Notes under the pieces: model-generated
What the model was told of the DNA's origin: nothing
Databases searched by the model: none
Seen by the model: the letters and a program-made list of their open reading frames with translations, nothing else
Made by a program: the position numbers and the translations under genes
From: Magnaporthiopsis rhizophila
Lineage: Eukaryota; Ascomycota; Sordariomycetes; Magnaporthales; Magnaporthaceae
Length of the DNA: 64,000 nt
Direction of reading: 5' to 3'
Assembly: GCA_003049465.1 (NCBI GenBank)
Contig: PYSS01000086.1
Span: forward strand, 1-64,000
In this document: positions 22,623 through 33,550 of the stretch, piece by piece
Layout of the letters: every line of letters begins with the position of its first letter
How positions within the stretch are numbered: position 1 is the stretch's first letter

Positions 22623-24668
22623 TCATGCCTTGCCGGGGGGAACGAGGCGTTCGCCGTCAACCTTCCAACCCTCGCGCTTCATCTTCTCCCACACCCCTTT
22701 GACCTTCCACCTCACCAGGTCGCCGGCCGCCCTCGCGTCCTCGGCGCTGTCGTGGCCCTGCAGGCCGCCCTCGGGGGCCTCGATCTGGATGCGGCGGTTG
22801 AGCACCGTCTGCATCAGCATGCGCAGGCCGTTGCGGATGGGCAGGCCGCGCTTGTGCGGGTAGAGCAGCACCGTGTCCACGACGGTCGGGTGCACGACGC
22901 GGAGGCAGTTGAGGTCGTTCTCGAGCCCGTGCCCGATCAGCGGCGTCCCCCTGGTGATGTGGGAGAAGAGGAGATCGCGGGCGACCAGGGGCGACGACAC
23001 CATCTGCAGCCGCTTGCGCTCGCCCTGCCTGACGGGTAGCGGTGGTGGCGGGGGCTCGGCCAGGGAGAAGGGTCGGGCGTTGACAATGTCCTCCGGGTAG
23101 ACTCCCGAGTAGGCCGAGTTGAGGTCCAGGATCTCGCCAAACGGCCGCACCAGCACGTCGACGAGCTCCTCGCCGCCGGGCCACGACGTCGCAGTCAGCC
23201 GGATCAGCTCGAAGCCCTTGACCGTGTAGCCCATCTCGCAGTCGAAGCACACGGCTCGGTCGAGGGGCACGTTCGCGTTCTCGGGCGTCTCGACAAAGTT
23301 CCAGAGGCAGGCCATGCGCTTGGGGTCTGACGTCCTGAACACGTGGTTGTCCTTGGTGGTGCATCCCGCCGACTGCCCGACCGTCTCGCCGCAGCACCGG
23401 TACTGCTTCTCCGGCACCGAGCGGTCCGTGGTCTGCCGGTTGGGGATGTAGGGCTTGCCCGGGTGGTGTGTGCATGTGCCGCCCGACGCCAGGGCCCCGT
23501 CCTCCTCCCTCCGGCCGGGGAAGACCTGAAACCTCTTGGTGCAGCGGTCGCATATCTCCCAGCCCTTTGCGACGGCCTCGGCCTCTTTCGCCTTGGCGAT
23601 GTCCTCCTCCGACGGCACCGTGGGGACGTAGCCGAACTTTGCCAGGTCGCCTATCGGGGTCAGCAGCTTCGTCGTCGCTAACACCACCTCCTGCGCCGCC
23701 GTGAGGCCGGTCTCAATCACAACGGGCTGGCTGGAGGACGCCGGGCCCTTGTCGCTTCCAGAGAGTGCTGCCTCTGCCGCTTTGATGACCTGTCTACGTT
23801 CCTCGCGCCACTTCTCGACCGAGAGCTTCTTGCAGGACATTATCCTGCTCTTCAGCACCGACGAGTAGACGCTCTCGCGCGCCGCGGCGCTCTCCTCTTC
23901 GTCGAGAGCCATCCAGATGATCTCCTGGTCCGAGAGGATGAGCTTCTTGGAGTCGTCGTCTTTGGCCAGTTTCTGCAGCTCCTTGTTGAGGCGCGAGTAC
24001 TCGTCGTGTAGCATCTTTATAAGTCTGTACCGCACCTCGAACCGGGCAGGGTTTGACTTTAGCGGCCTCGGGTTGAGCGTCTCTGGTTTCCTCACCACAG
24101 GAGGCAGCAGAGCCTCCTCCTGCTTTGCTGAAGGCGCCTTGTCGTTGCTGCTGCTGCTGCTGCTGCTGCTGCTACTACTACTGCTGGTGGTGGTGTGCGC
24201 GTCTTGCGGCGCCTTGTTGACACGTGTAGCGGCCATGTCTTTGTCTCTGGCTGGGGAGCTGGTACTTCCTGGCGACACATCAGGGCGCTTCCTCTTGAGC
24301 GGCGGCGGCGAGATGGCGGCCCGCTGCGGTGCATTGGTGGCAAGTGAAGTGGTGCTGATGGCCGCTGGGACGTGGTTATTCGGCTGCGGCCTGATCACTG
24401 ACGGGCCGGGGCCAGGCGTGGGGTCTTCGGCGCATTCATCATCCGCGGCTGCAAGATCCGGGAGCAACACGGGTGGAGCGGTAGGGTCATACTCCTCCGC
24501 GCCCGACTTGAGGCGCTTCTTGTCCGGACCCTCCTGGGATGATGAATCGGCCGAGTCGCTGTCTCCGGTTTCTCCCTCGTCGGCGTGGCGGAAAAGACAT
24601 CTGACCGAGGTGCACTTCCTGCCCGCGGGGCAGTCTATGTGCTTAAAGATTTGCAGCTGCGTGTCCAT
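22623..24668 (-). CDS. REX3: RNA exonuclease 3 (DEDDh family)
   Basis: A single exon of 681 aa. The N-terminus has a CCCH zinc-finger-like motif, CPAGRKCTSVRCLFRH. A long low-complexity middle region (about 35-190) includes a poly-Ser run coded by repeated CTG/CAG-type triplets on the plus strand at 24149-24190. A Cys/His-rich segment (ICDRCTKRFQVF to CCGETVGQSAGC) precedes the exonuclease domain. The DEDDh residues are visible as FDCEMGYT (Exo I), IGHGLENDLNCL (Exo II) and GHDSAEDARAA (Exo III). Rex3-type enzymes trim the 3' ends of structured RNAs such as RNase MRP RNA. The N-terminal CPxGxxC...CxFxH layout distinguishes REX3 from REX1 and REX4. The protein is longer than the yeast enzyme because of the low-complexity insert, as usual in filamentous fungi. 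Confidence 0.88.
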   Translation of the reverse strand: MDTQLQIFKHIDCPAGRKCTSVRCLFRHADEGETGDSDSADSSSQEGPDKKRLKSGAEEYDPTAPPVLLPDLAAADDECAEDPTPGPGPSVIRPQPNNHVPAAISTTSLATNAPQRAAISPPPLKRKRPDVSPGSTSSPARDKDMAATRVNKAPQDAHTTTSSSSSSSSSSSSSNDKAPSAKQEEALLPPVVRKPETLNPRPLKSNPARFEVRYRLIKMLHDEYSRLNKELQKLAKDDDSKKLILSDQEIIWMALDEEESAAARESVYSSVLKSRIMSCKKLSVEKWREERRQVIKAAEAALSGSDKGPASSSQPVVIETGLTAAQEVVLATTKLLTPIGDLAKFGYVPTVPSEEDIAKAKEAEAVAKGWEICDRCTKRFQVFPGRREEDGALASGGTCTHHPGKPYIPNRQTTDRSVPEKQYRCCGETVGQSAGCTTKDNHVFRTSDPKRMACLWNFVETPENANVPLDRAVCFDCEMGYTVKGFELIRLTATSWPGGEELVDVLVRPFGEILDLNSAYSGVYPEDIVNARPFSLAEPPPPPLPVRQGERKRLQMVSSPLVARDLLFSHITRGTPLIGHGLENDLNCLRVVHPTVVDTVLLYPHKRGLPIRNGLRMLMQTVLNRRIQIEAPEGGLQGHDSAEDARAAGDLVRWKVKGVWEKMKREGWKVDGERLVPPGKA

Positions 24669-26005
24669 CTTTGTCTATGGCCGGCCCAACGCAAGACGTC
24701 ATTCACTTTGATTTACGCGACCAAAGAAAGGCTGGGTCTGAGCGGGCGTCCAACAAGGGAACATCAGCAGGCCGTGTGATGGATGACCGTCAAAGGCACG
24801 CTCAGAAAAGACGGGTTGATAACGGCGTGGTCGGCACCGCCGATAGAATCAGGCAGGGTGTGTAGTTTGATGTGATGGCTGGGACAGATTGGTGAATGTT
24901 GTTGGTCTTGCGTGTTCGCTTGCGCACAAGCTAGCGGGCTCCTTAAACTCACCTAACCTCCAGGTTCTAGGCTCCCTGAATCACTGGGTGGAGATCAGTC
25001 TGGTGCGCTTCAAGTGGAGCTGCCGCTGCACGTTCCCGGAGAACCCCTGCGCGTTTCGGTTTGCTCCATTGATTTGGGTCGGTGCCCGGATGCCGCATTT
25101 GGCCACACCCATCAAACAATGTAAGGTACCGTTTTGGGCCTGTGGTCGTGCACTGCAAACGGCGCGGCTGTGTTTGCACGGACATGAAAACTCAAAGAAG
25201 GGAGCTTGATGGAGGACAGACTAGATAAGAAAGCCCGAGATGAGAAACACGCGGGCACCGCAAAGATGAGATAGCGCCCATTTAATCGAGTGACTGGTGC
25301 TTGCTTGGTCCTCCTTCCTGCTCGTATCTCTCATGGGCCAGGCTTAAACTTGTAGACGGACTCGTCGATTATTTAGAGGGATCATGGCCTGCTCTGGGGG
25401 GAGAAACACTGAGCGTTGACGGGCTTGAGAGAGGCCAGTAACCACAAGCCAAACCAAACTAGGTAGGGATGTTGGTTTAATGCCGATGGAATTTACGGAA
25501 ATCAATCAAAGTCAATGGCAACCAACTATCACGGGCTGATCAGCGAATAACATTGCAGCACAAGCCCCAGAAGCTAGACCAATGTCGCGGGACGGAGTGG
25601 CCGAGATTTTGCCAAGCCCAAGAGGCGCTGGAGATAAGCGGGTTTCGGGCCCGGCGCACCTCAGCTGCCCAAAGCCGGACCCCTGGCGCAGCATGCATGA
25701 AGCCCCCTGCACGGAAGCGACAGCGCACGACGCAGCAACGTCACCACTCTTCCCACCGCCGCCTGCTGCGCCTGCGCCGCCGTCATCAGCTGCTCCGAGA
25801 GAGCGGACCGAAACAAGCAGAGCCACGGAGCAACGGGGAGCTACCAGCGCCGTAAATCCGGATGAGAAGGCACTTGCAGATTTGAAGCCGTGCGACGAAT
25901 ACAAAACACAACCACCATCCGCTGCCAGCATTGCAGCAATTCTGCGCCACGCCTCTTGGTCTTTTTGTTGCAAACAACGCCATCAGCCTCTACGCCCTCC
26001 TCGCC
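24669..26005. other. Divergent intergenic region REX3 / lipase
   Basis: 1.3 kb between divergent starts; both promoters must lie here. A frame open across 25582-26022 is Pro/Ala-rich with no recognisable domain and runs out of frame into the lipase start, so it is taken as leader sequence. Nothing else is seen. Confidence 0.5.
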
Positions 26006-27746
26006 ATGGACACCGTCATTGAATGCAGCGGTGGCACCCCGGAGGCAGACCATCTCTGCGTGTTGGTGCATGGCGTAAGTTCAATTTGTCCCGGCTTTTG
26101 AGTTTTCCCCATGAGGGGATCATTCGATTGGGGTCCTTGCGGATCAGATGGAGGGTGTGAGCGAGCCATTCACGTGGGACCGCCGCAAACAGCCTGCAGC
26201 CAGCACCTGTGGAGTCACCTTGAGTTATCTGCAACTGACGCCCGCCTTCCGCAACCGCAGCTCTGGGGAAATCCGGCACACCTGGCTCAAGTCGCCAAGG
26301 CACTGCGCGATAAGTACCCAGCCGACAAGCTCTGGATCAAAGTTGCTAAGCGCAATAGCGGATCCTTCACTTATGATGGCATCGAACTCGGCGGCGAGCG
26401 TGTGTGCCTCGAGATCGAGGAGGAGCTGCAGCTCGTCGAGAGAAAAGGCGGCAAGATCAAGAAACTGAGCCTTGTTGGCTACTCGCTTGGTGGTCTGGTT
26501 GCTCGCTACGCTATCGGTTTGTTGCATGCCAAGGGCATCCTGGATCAGGTCGAGTGCATGGTGAGTGATCACCTATCTCTGTATACGCATGAGCGCCACA
26601 AGAAGACTGACTGACACTCTTTGCCAACAGAACTTTACCGCCTTTGCCAGCCCCTTCCTAGGCGTCCGGACGCCGCTGAAGGGATGGGCAAACCACGTCT
26701 GGAACGTCCTGGGCGCCCGCACCCTCTCCATCTCTGGCCGCCAGCTGTTCGGCATCGACAAGTTCCGCGATACGGGCCGCCCGCTGCTCTCGGTCCTGAC
26801 TGATCCCAACTCCATCTTCATGTCGGGCCTGCGCCGTTTTAAGCGCCACACGCTTTACTGCAACATCGTCAACGACAGAGCCGCAGTATACTATACCACG
26901 GGCATCACCAAGACGGACCCCTATGTCGACCTTGACAAGATCCGGCCCCGCTACGTGGAGGGATATGAGGATGTCATCCTGGATCCTATCAGCCCCTTCT
27001 CGCCTCGCCCGCCCTCAGGGCAAGCTCACGACCGCCAGCCCGGGAGTCGCTCGCTTAAGTGGCTGAAGCGAGTGCCCTTCTTCGTCGCCCTCGCCGTCTT
27101 CCTCCCCGTCGGCGTGCTCGCTTTTCTGGTCAACTCTGCCATCCAGACGGTCCGGTCGTCCAAGCGCGTGAGGGCCCACAACCGCGGACTCACCGACGTC
27201 GACATATCCGTCTACCGCGTTCTTCCGCTGTGGATCAAGGAGATGCGTGGTGCCGTCGAGGACGCCTACGAGAACCTCAACAGCTCCCAGAATCAGGAGT
27301 TCCTGGGCAGCGCTTCTGATGAGGACGACAGCGAGACCGAGGGGGCAAAAGCCAACGGTGGCGGCGTCGGCAGCAACGGGACGAGCAGCGCCAACGGAAA
27401 TGGCTCGACCAGCAGTAACGGCATCTCGAGGACGAAGAGCAACGGTGGCGCCGGAGCGGCATCGTCGGTCGAGGTCACGCCCGAGGAGGAGGAGGAGGCC
27501 GAGCACGAGGCGATTCTGGCACTGGAGCGCAAGCAGAGCCACCCGGCGCAGCCCACGCTGGCGCTGGCCCCTTACCAGTTCAAGATGATCGAGTCGCTCG
27601 ACACGCTCAACTGGCACAAGTTCCCCGTCTGGATCCACAAGAACAACCACAGCCACGCCGCCATCATCGTGAGGACCGTCAAGCCCAGCTTCGACGAGGG
27701 CTATGTCGTGTTCCGCCACTGGCTGAACGAGGAGTTCATCGTTTAA
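26006..27746 (+). CDS. DUF676 serine lipase, LPL1/ROG1-like
   Basis: Three exons (26006-26074, 26261-26560, 26631-27746) join in phase 0 to 494 aa. The first exon ends VLVHG and the second begins LWGNPAHL, reconstituting the oxyanion-loop motif HGLWGNP of this lipase family. The nucleophile elbow GYSLGG is near residue 98. A hydrophobic helix (VPFFVALAVFLPVGVLAFLV) lies near 272-295, and a Gly/Asn/Ser low-complexity stretch with an acidic tail is at about 350-420. The C-terminal block NWHKFPVWIHKNNHSHAAII supplies a His candidate for the triad. Yeast Lpl1 (YOR059C) is a lipid-droplet phospholipase and Rog1 a monoglyceride lipase; which one this equals is uncertain. Introns are 186 and 70 bp. 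Confidence 0.88.
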
Positions 27747-30587
27747 AACGAGTACCTTCTGACTACCTGCCTACTTGTCCCCTATCTATTTGCACATCAA
27801 CGTTGGCGCTCCGTTTCCCATGCATTTACGCATGGCTTCTTTCCACCATCCTTTACGCGTCTTCCGCATATCTTTGGGTGTTTGAGTGATACCCAGGAAT
27901 TCTAGAGCGGTGTTACTACCGATGATTTTTGCCCTTATCTCCATAGAAGCCTAGCTAAATGATAGATTAGAATCTAGCTCTACAGTCTTTAATATCTCCA
28001 TCTGAACCCCTGGAAGGCAGCAGCCGTCCAGTCAATACTCAGTAAAACTCCACCTATTGGACTGGCTTTCTGAGACTGTGTTCGGTACATTGGTACCTAC
28101 TTAAACCCTATGCTGTCTCGTCTACCTGATAAAAGCTGCAATCGCAAACCTCCTCTTGGATCGAAAGCACCATGGTGAACACAAATCTGGTCGAGTAGTC
28201 CCAGCAGCACGTCAAGATTAGACACGATGAGGCTCGCGTATCAGCCTCTTTCAGCTCCCCGTCCGGACTCGACTCGTTGCGCCATCTGTCTCTCCTCTCC
28301 TCCCGCTCCGTGCTCTCTCGCCGCCTGCGCACATCCTATCTCAGCTCCAGGTCAGGCCCTGTCTCTCTGTGACGCAGTCCCCGTCTGCTCGCCTCGCGCT
28401 TCAACTCCGCGCGGGCGTCGACATCTTCAGCGTTTTACCTCTGTGCCTTCGATCAGTGAAGACGCCGGCGACGGCGCGTGTTTAAACCTAGGAGGCAAGG
28501 CCGTAGAGTAAGTCAGGCGGAGCGACCTAGACAAGTGAGGTAACTTGGACCTGGCTTAATGGATCCTACCATGCTCGTAATAAGGCCTTGGGTGGTATTT
28601 CACATGCCTGTTGATTTCCGACAGGATGGGAATAAATCAAGGCTCGAAACGGAGCTATGCAAGTACCTTGAAACATGCGGCGGTCATTTCCCTTGCACCA
28701 TCACGATGAACAATTTGAGGGGCCGCTTCCGGTGGTTGACAAGGTCCCGAGACACTCAGAGGAAAGCCGCCGAGTGCCCAGCGTGTCAACGCTACGGCCC
28801 CGTGCATTTCGACTATTACGTCATGGCAAGATCACCGTGCTGGCACCATGGGTCATGGCCAGCATGAATTTCACAGGGCCTGTCAAATCCGAGGGCTGGA
28901 AAAAAGAGGTGAGGCAAGCTTGGATCACGTTGACGAATGTGCCGTTGGAGAGCCATCGGGGGCGGGATAGAAGCAGAAGTAGAAGCTTGCTGGAGAGTTT
29001 CACTTCTAATCCACCCTTGTCGCCAAAGGTTGGCGATTCTGCCGAGTGATGGAACTGCTGCTGGCGGGAAACTTCGAGCCGCGCCCACCGCTATCGTCGT
29101 ATCCACGGAATCCCGAAGTCTCGGTCTGGCAACAGCCGGCTCCCCGAGGGCGTTTGCAAACAAGCCCTTTGGTTTCCGGAGTGATATAAAGATGTTCAGC
29201 ATGATAGCGGAAGAGCGTACCTATGCAGCGCGCGGACACGGTACGGATATATTGGTAGACATCTCCGCAGGCTTCCAGCAACTCTGTGGACACCCAGGTA
29301 GCTCTCCAAGTCCTTTTTTTTTTCCGGAGCACGGCTTGGCCGGCCGTATTGCGGCTCTGAGCCACACGCTCTGACAGCGGTACCGGCCTAGGCCGACCTG
29401 CCGTTACGCACTTTTGTCGATTAGCTTTGTCCTGACTTCTGAGCCTATACGTGTAGGAACTTGCCGGCGATATCTTGACACACCGTCTGTCCACCCACGG
29501 CTCCGGATGGTCTGTCTCTTTCTACCGTGGAAAGCTCCGCCCACGTGACGGAGCTGCACCACCGACGAGCAGCGCGTGCGGGTCTCGTCGGACGGTGTCG
29601 CCGTTGGTACTGTTGGAGGATGGCCTGTCACTGGGTATGTTGGCGGGACGGGATGCGAATCGCAGTGATATGCGGTCTATCTTTGGGCCTAGTAAGAGGT
29701 TGCTACGGCGTTTTCGAAAAGGCTTGGGACCGAGGTCGACGGCCCCCAGATGTCGACCAAGCTTGTATCACTGACCGCCACAGGCTTCGTCAGCCTTAGT
29801 ACTGTAGCCATTGAATCCTTGCTGCCATTGTGTGCCCCTGGGGTTTGTTTTCCTTCAAAGTCGCCTTGTCGAAGGCGTCCTTGTGTTCTTGTGTACTCTC
29901 GTACACGCCATTATATTTGACCAGAGGCGCCGTGGCCTTCTGTCTTAGGTCCACTCCAGGCCTTTTTGCTCGCGACTGTCTCGGTAGGATTGCATCTTCC
30001 GCCATGGCGCTTCGAGGTCGACTCGGGCCCGGTGTTGGCGAGCTCTGTTGAGCTGGCCCTGTTTGCAAGGGCAACGGTCAGCTTCAGGCACTGGGGCTAC
30101 GGACTGGGAAGCACCAGGAGCTCGGGAAGTCTGATCAATATTCGAAGACGTGAGTTCCCCCTGCAGCGGTTGGGGAATCATAGAGGTACTCGTACACTGG
30201 GCACCAGCCCCCTCTCCAATCTCCCTCCCGAGTTGCGTATGTTCCTAATACGCGCGGCGTGTTCGAGTGACTCTGATGGGCGGGCGTTTACAGTTGACGA
30301 AAACGCTCTTGCGGGTGATACCGTGTAACCAACAGCCCTTAATGACCTCGCTAGCTGTTTTCAGCCTCAGTTTATTCTCGCGTATGGCGCAGTGGCTCTT
30401 CTCAGCGGTGTTATAGATCGGCCAGCCGACGCACGGAGCCGCGCCATCTTTTCCAGCCAGCCCGTCGTCCCGGATTCGCGTCCTCCCAGCTTGAAGAAAC
30501 GGAGTCGTTGCGAGCGGCATGGCGACAATCTCGACATGGCGTATGTGGAGATGCTGTGTTTGCTTGGCACGCCTTGCTTGGGGACCT

Positions 30588-30881
30588 TCAAGGCAGCTCA
30601 TAGTTGAGGACTCTTTCGTGGCATTTATCACCGCTCTCGCTGTGGCTTGGACTTGGTCTCGTCCTAGACCTCGTCCTAGGCCTCCTCAGGGCCTCCTTTT
30701 GACCCTCATGTTGCTAGTGGTCTTCATCTCAGCCCTCGCTATGGCTCCTGTCGTGGTTTCCGTCGTGGTCTTGATCTTGATCTTCGTCTTGGTCCCCGTT
30801 CTGGCTTCTGCATGCAAGTCCCGTCTGTTGATGGATGTCCTCCGAGTTAGTTGGGTTTCCACCGGCCTGCGACTGGACAAC
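30588..30881 (-). pseudogene. Possible decayed coding fragment, D/Q/H-rich
   Basis: The minus strand reads about 98 codons rich in Asp, Gln, His, Arg and Ser (for example NGDQDEDQDQDHDGNHDRSH). It is interrupted by TGA at 30731-30729 and TAG at 30716-30714 and continues in the same frame to a TGA at 30590. Both internal stops are one transition away from a sense codon (CGA, CAG). It is not similar to any family I recognise, and it could be a chance consequence of a GA/CA-rich hexamer-like repeat on this strand. Confidence 0.25.
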
Positions 30882-31411
30882 ACTCTTATATCATTAAGCG
30901 CGTGCTGGACATGATGGCCAACTCGCCTAACAAGCGTCACCGTCGGCTCGTCTACTGGCTCGCGAGGTACCCAGAGAATCGGTTTGTGGAAGCCAAGGAC
31001 ATTATGGGTGGATCGAATTTTCTTGCTGGCCAGCATGCCGGTGACCTGCGCGAACTAGAGCACACAGCTCGGTATCTGCCTCGCCATCTCTCGTCACCGC
31101 TTGTTTCGGCCCCTACAGGGTGCTAAATAGAAAAAAGTGTCTTGGGTCAGCACCATGCTTGCCAGCCCCCACAGCCAGACACCCTTCTTTCACATCAGGC
31201 CTCGGAACGGTTCTCGGCTGGGTAGCGGTCTCTCGGACATAGAGCGAGGCGAGCCGCAGCCAGCCATCCGCGCTGAAATCCGTCGAAAGCACCAGGCCCG
31301 TTGGCCATTTCGTTGATTCGAGACTCAGGGGTGTGGGCGGTGGTTGCAGGCGCTACCGCCACGGCAGTTCTAGCGCAGGCTGTTGAACCAGGCGGGCTTC
31401 CAGTCCAGCCG

Positions 31412-31741
31412 TCATGCCCTAACAACTGCCATGCTCTGCTGCATGGTATTGAGCATTTGCTGAATGTTTCCAAGCTGTTGCGCGATTGTGACCGCGGCTC
31501 CGATACCAGGCAAGTTCGCGTAGCGCGTAAACCGATGCGACAGGATTTCGAAGCCCCAGGAAAATGACGTTGAAATCGTGCTGTTCTGGTACGGCTGGCG
31601 TAATTGCTGTGGTTCAAAGAGTACCCGGGCCGTGTCAGCAAAGCTTTCAAGAAGGTGGTCACCGGCCGGGCCTCTCGTTTCGGTTTCGACGCGGACCGTT
31701 ATCTTCGACGGTGGAAGGCTGGTCCACGTTCGCCCGGTCAT
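31412..31741 (-). CDS. Possible exon or small gene, unknown
   Basis: A 109-codon frame from an ATG at 31741 has balanced composition and ends in a helical stretch IAQQLGNIQQMLNTMQQSM. It stays open further upstream but with Arg-rich, non-protein-like sequence. No domain is recognised. It may be the last exon of a decayed gene. Confidence 0.25.
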   Translation of the reverse strand: MTGRTWTSLPPSKITVRVETETRGPAGDHLLESFADTARVLFEPQQLRQPYQNSTISTSFSWGFEILSHRFTRYANLPGIGAAVTIAQQLGNIQQMLNTMQQSMAVVRA

Positions 31742-32639
31742 TCTAAGCGTGCCGCGTCGCCCTCCTGAAGGCCCGCGAAAGGATCGCCGACGCTCCGGCG
31801 TCCCCCTGGCCGCCCTAGCTCCGTGTCGTCGCCTACCCGGCGCCCTCGGCACGCTGAGTGGCCTCCCGCGGGTGCCCCGATCCCTGCTGCGTCGACCCCG
31901 ACCACGTGTCGAACAAGACCCGGCACGGATTGAAACACACGTCATCGCCAGGTACGTAGGCACTCCGCCATGTCGAGGAAGTGAAAGATTATAAATTCTT
32001 AACCAGCCGGAGGTGTTAGTGATTCGAATACGATCACGCGTGCAATGAACGGCGCAACACAGCCCGGGAGCGAATTGCATCCTCTTCAGTCGCTGGCAAC
32101 GGGCGCAGAAATTCCCGTCGCGTGCGCGCGCGCAAACCTGAGGGCCATGTGGGTAGACCTATGTATGATGTTAGCCGCCTGACAACGCATCTGCTTCGCC
32201 GTCCCAAATACTCCCATGAGAGACCGCGGGAGATAAACTTGATGTCTTTGGAGTACAGCCAGAGTATATGCCATGATTTGGAGGTTCCTGGTACATTATT
32301 CCGAGGGAATTTCTGATAGTGTCGGCCTGCCCAACCTTAGGTGTTTATGGAGGCCCCGCTGGTGTTGAGGGCAAAATGATGGAGGTCGTGCAACACCACC
32401 AAAAGATAACGTCCACATCTCGTTACGGCCTCTGTTGCGATGTCGTCTGGGCTCTGCTTGGAGTTATTTAATGTAGAACGAGAATATACGCCAGTATCTC
32501 GGCTTCTGTATCTTGGGGTCTGCTCGTGGCATCTTCTTGAGTGACGGCTAGCGGACTGCTCATTCACACCGTGGTCGATCTAGGTGGTAGGCTCTTCAAG
32601 ATCTTGGCCACTCGGCGAGCGTTAGTCTTGATTCTTCCG

Positions 32640-33340
32640 CTATTCTAAAAGGTCTCCATTCGGAGGCCTGATGTGCGGTGCTTTTCGGCTAGGATAGGAC
32701 GATGGTGGGGATGTTTTATAATTCGGATGGTGGTGGATAAGACAGGCAGCAACTGTCAGATCTTCTCAGGCAATAAAATACGATGGACTGTCACATATAG
32801 GCTTTGGTATCAGGAAAGCAGACAGCGAAACCCCCACAAGTTGATAATGATAGCTAACACAGCTGGCTATAACCAGCGAACTTTGTTCATTTTTAAATTA
32901 TTATAACCACCATCAAGCATTTCACTCCCCACCCAACCCTGCAACAGCTTCTAAAGCAACGACAACGTCTGCCTACCTACTGCACAGTCGACGAGAACCA
33001 CTGCCAGAATACGGATCGATTATTACCAAAAAATATGCATCATTTGGTGTTAGTAATACTGTTTCGTCACGCTCATTTCACAGCATTATGCAATACAAAA
33101 TGTTACAGGATAAGAAAATGAATTATTAGCTAAAAATAATAAAAAATAATATAAAGAATGCCCCCCATCCCGTCCCTGTGTCCCAGATAAATGGCCCTTG
33201 GCCAGCCCAATGCGATCCTTCTTTGGCCGGAATGGCCACCAGCCCAAAATCACGGAGGAAAAAAAAAAAAATGAAAATGAAAAGACAAAATTAAAAAATT
33301 AAAAATATAAAAAAATATAAAAAAAGAAGAAAGATGGGAG
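32640..33340. other. AT-rich block
   Basis: Markedly AT-richer than the rest of the window, especially 33010-33170 and 33260-33330 with A-rich homopolymers. It has no coding content. It ends at the 3' end of the next gene, so part of it may be 3' UTR. It could also be an AT-biased (RIP-like) remnant, but no source element is recognisable. Confidence 0.55.
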
Positions 33341-33355
33341 CCCTGGGCTCACCCA

Positions 33356-33518
33356 TCAGGCGAGTCGCTGCTTCTTGGCAGCCTGCTTGCCAGCCTGGGT
33401 GCCGGCCTCCTCGTCCTGGTCCTAATATTCGAATCCAGTTAGTCTCGATATCCCAGGGCATCCAAGGTCCATAGTTCAGAATTTCTTGATGATGGGCTGC
33501 ATGACGCAACACTGACCT

Positions 33519-33550
<32 letters not shown>

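Larger units (their letters stand above)
27747..33355. other. 5.6-kb region without an intact gene
   Basis: No frame here resembles an intact conserved protein on either strand. The part 28000-32000 has normal GC with many short frames; the part 32640-33340 is AT-rich. Two minus-strand stretches look like decayed or partial coding sequence and are listed separately (30588-30881 and 31412-31741). No terminal repeats, integrase or reverse transcriptase motifs were recognised. Confidence 0.55.

Noticed and set aside
25582..26022. 146-codon plus-strand frame upstream of the lipase
   Set aside because: Low-complexity Pro/Ala/Arg sequence out of frame with the lipase start; more likely 5' leader.
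31578..31994. 138-codon plus-strand frame
   Set aside because: Arg/Pro/Gly-rich antisense of a more protein-like minus-strand frame.
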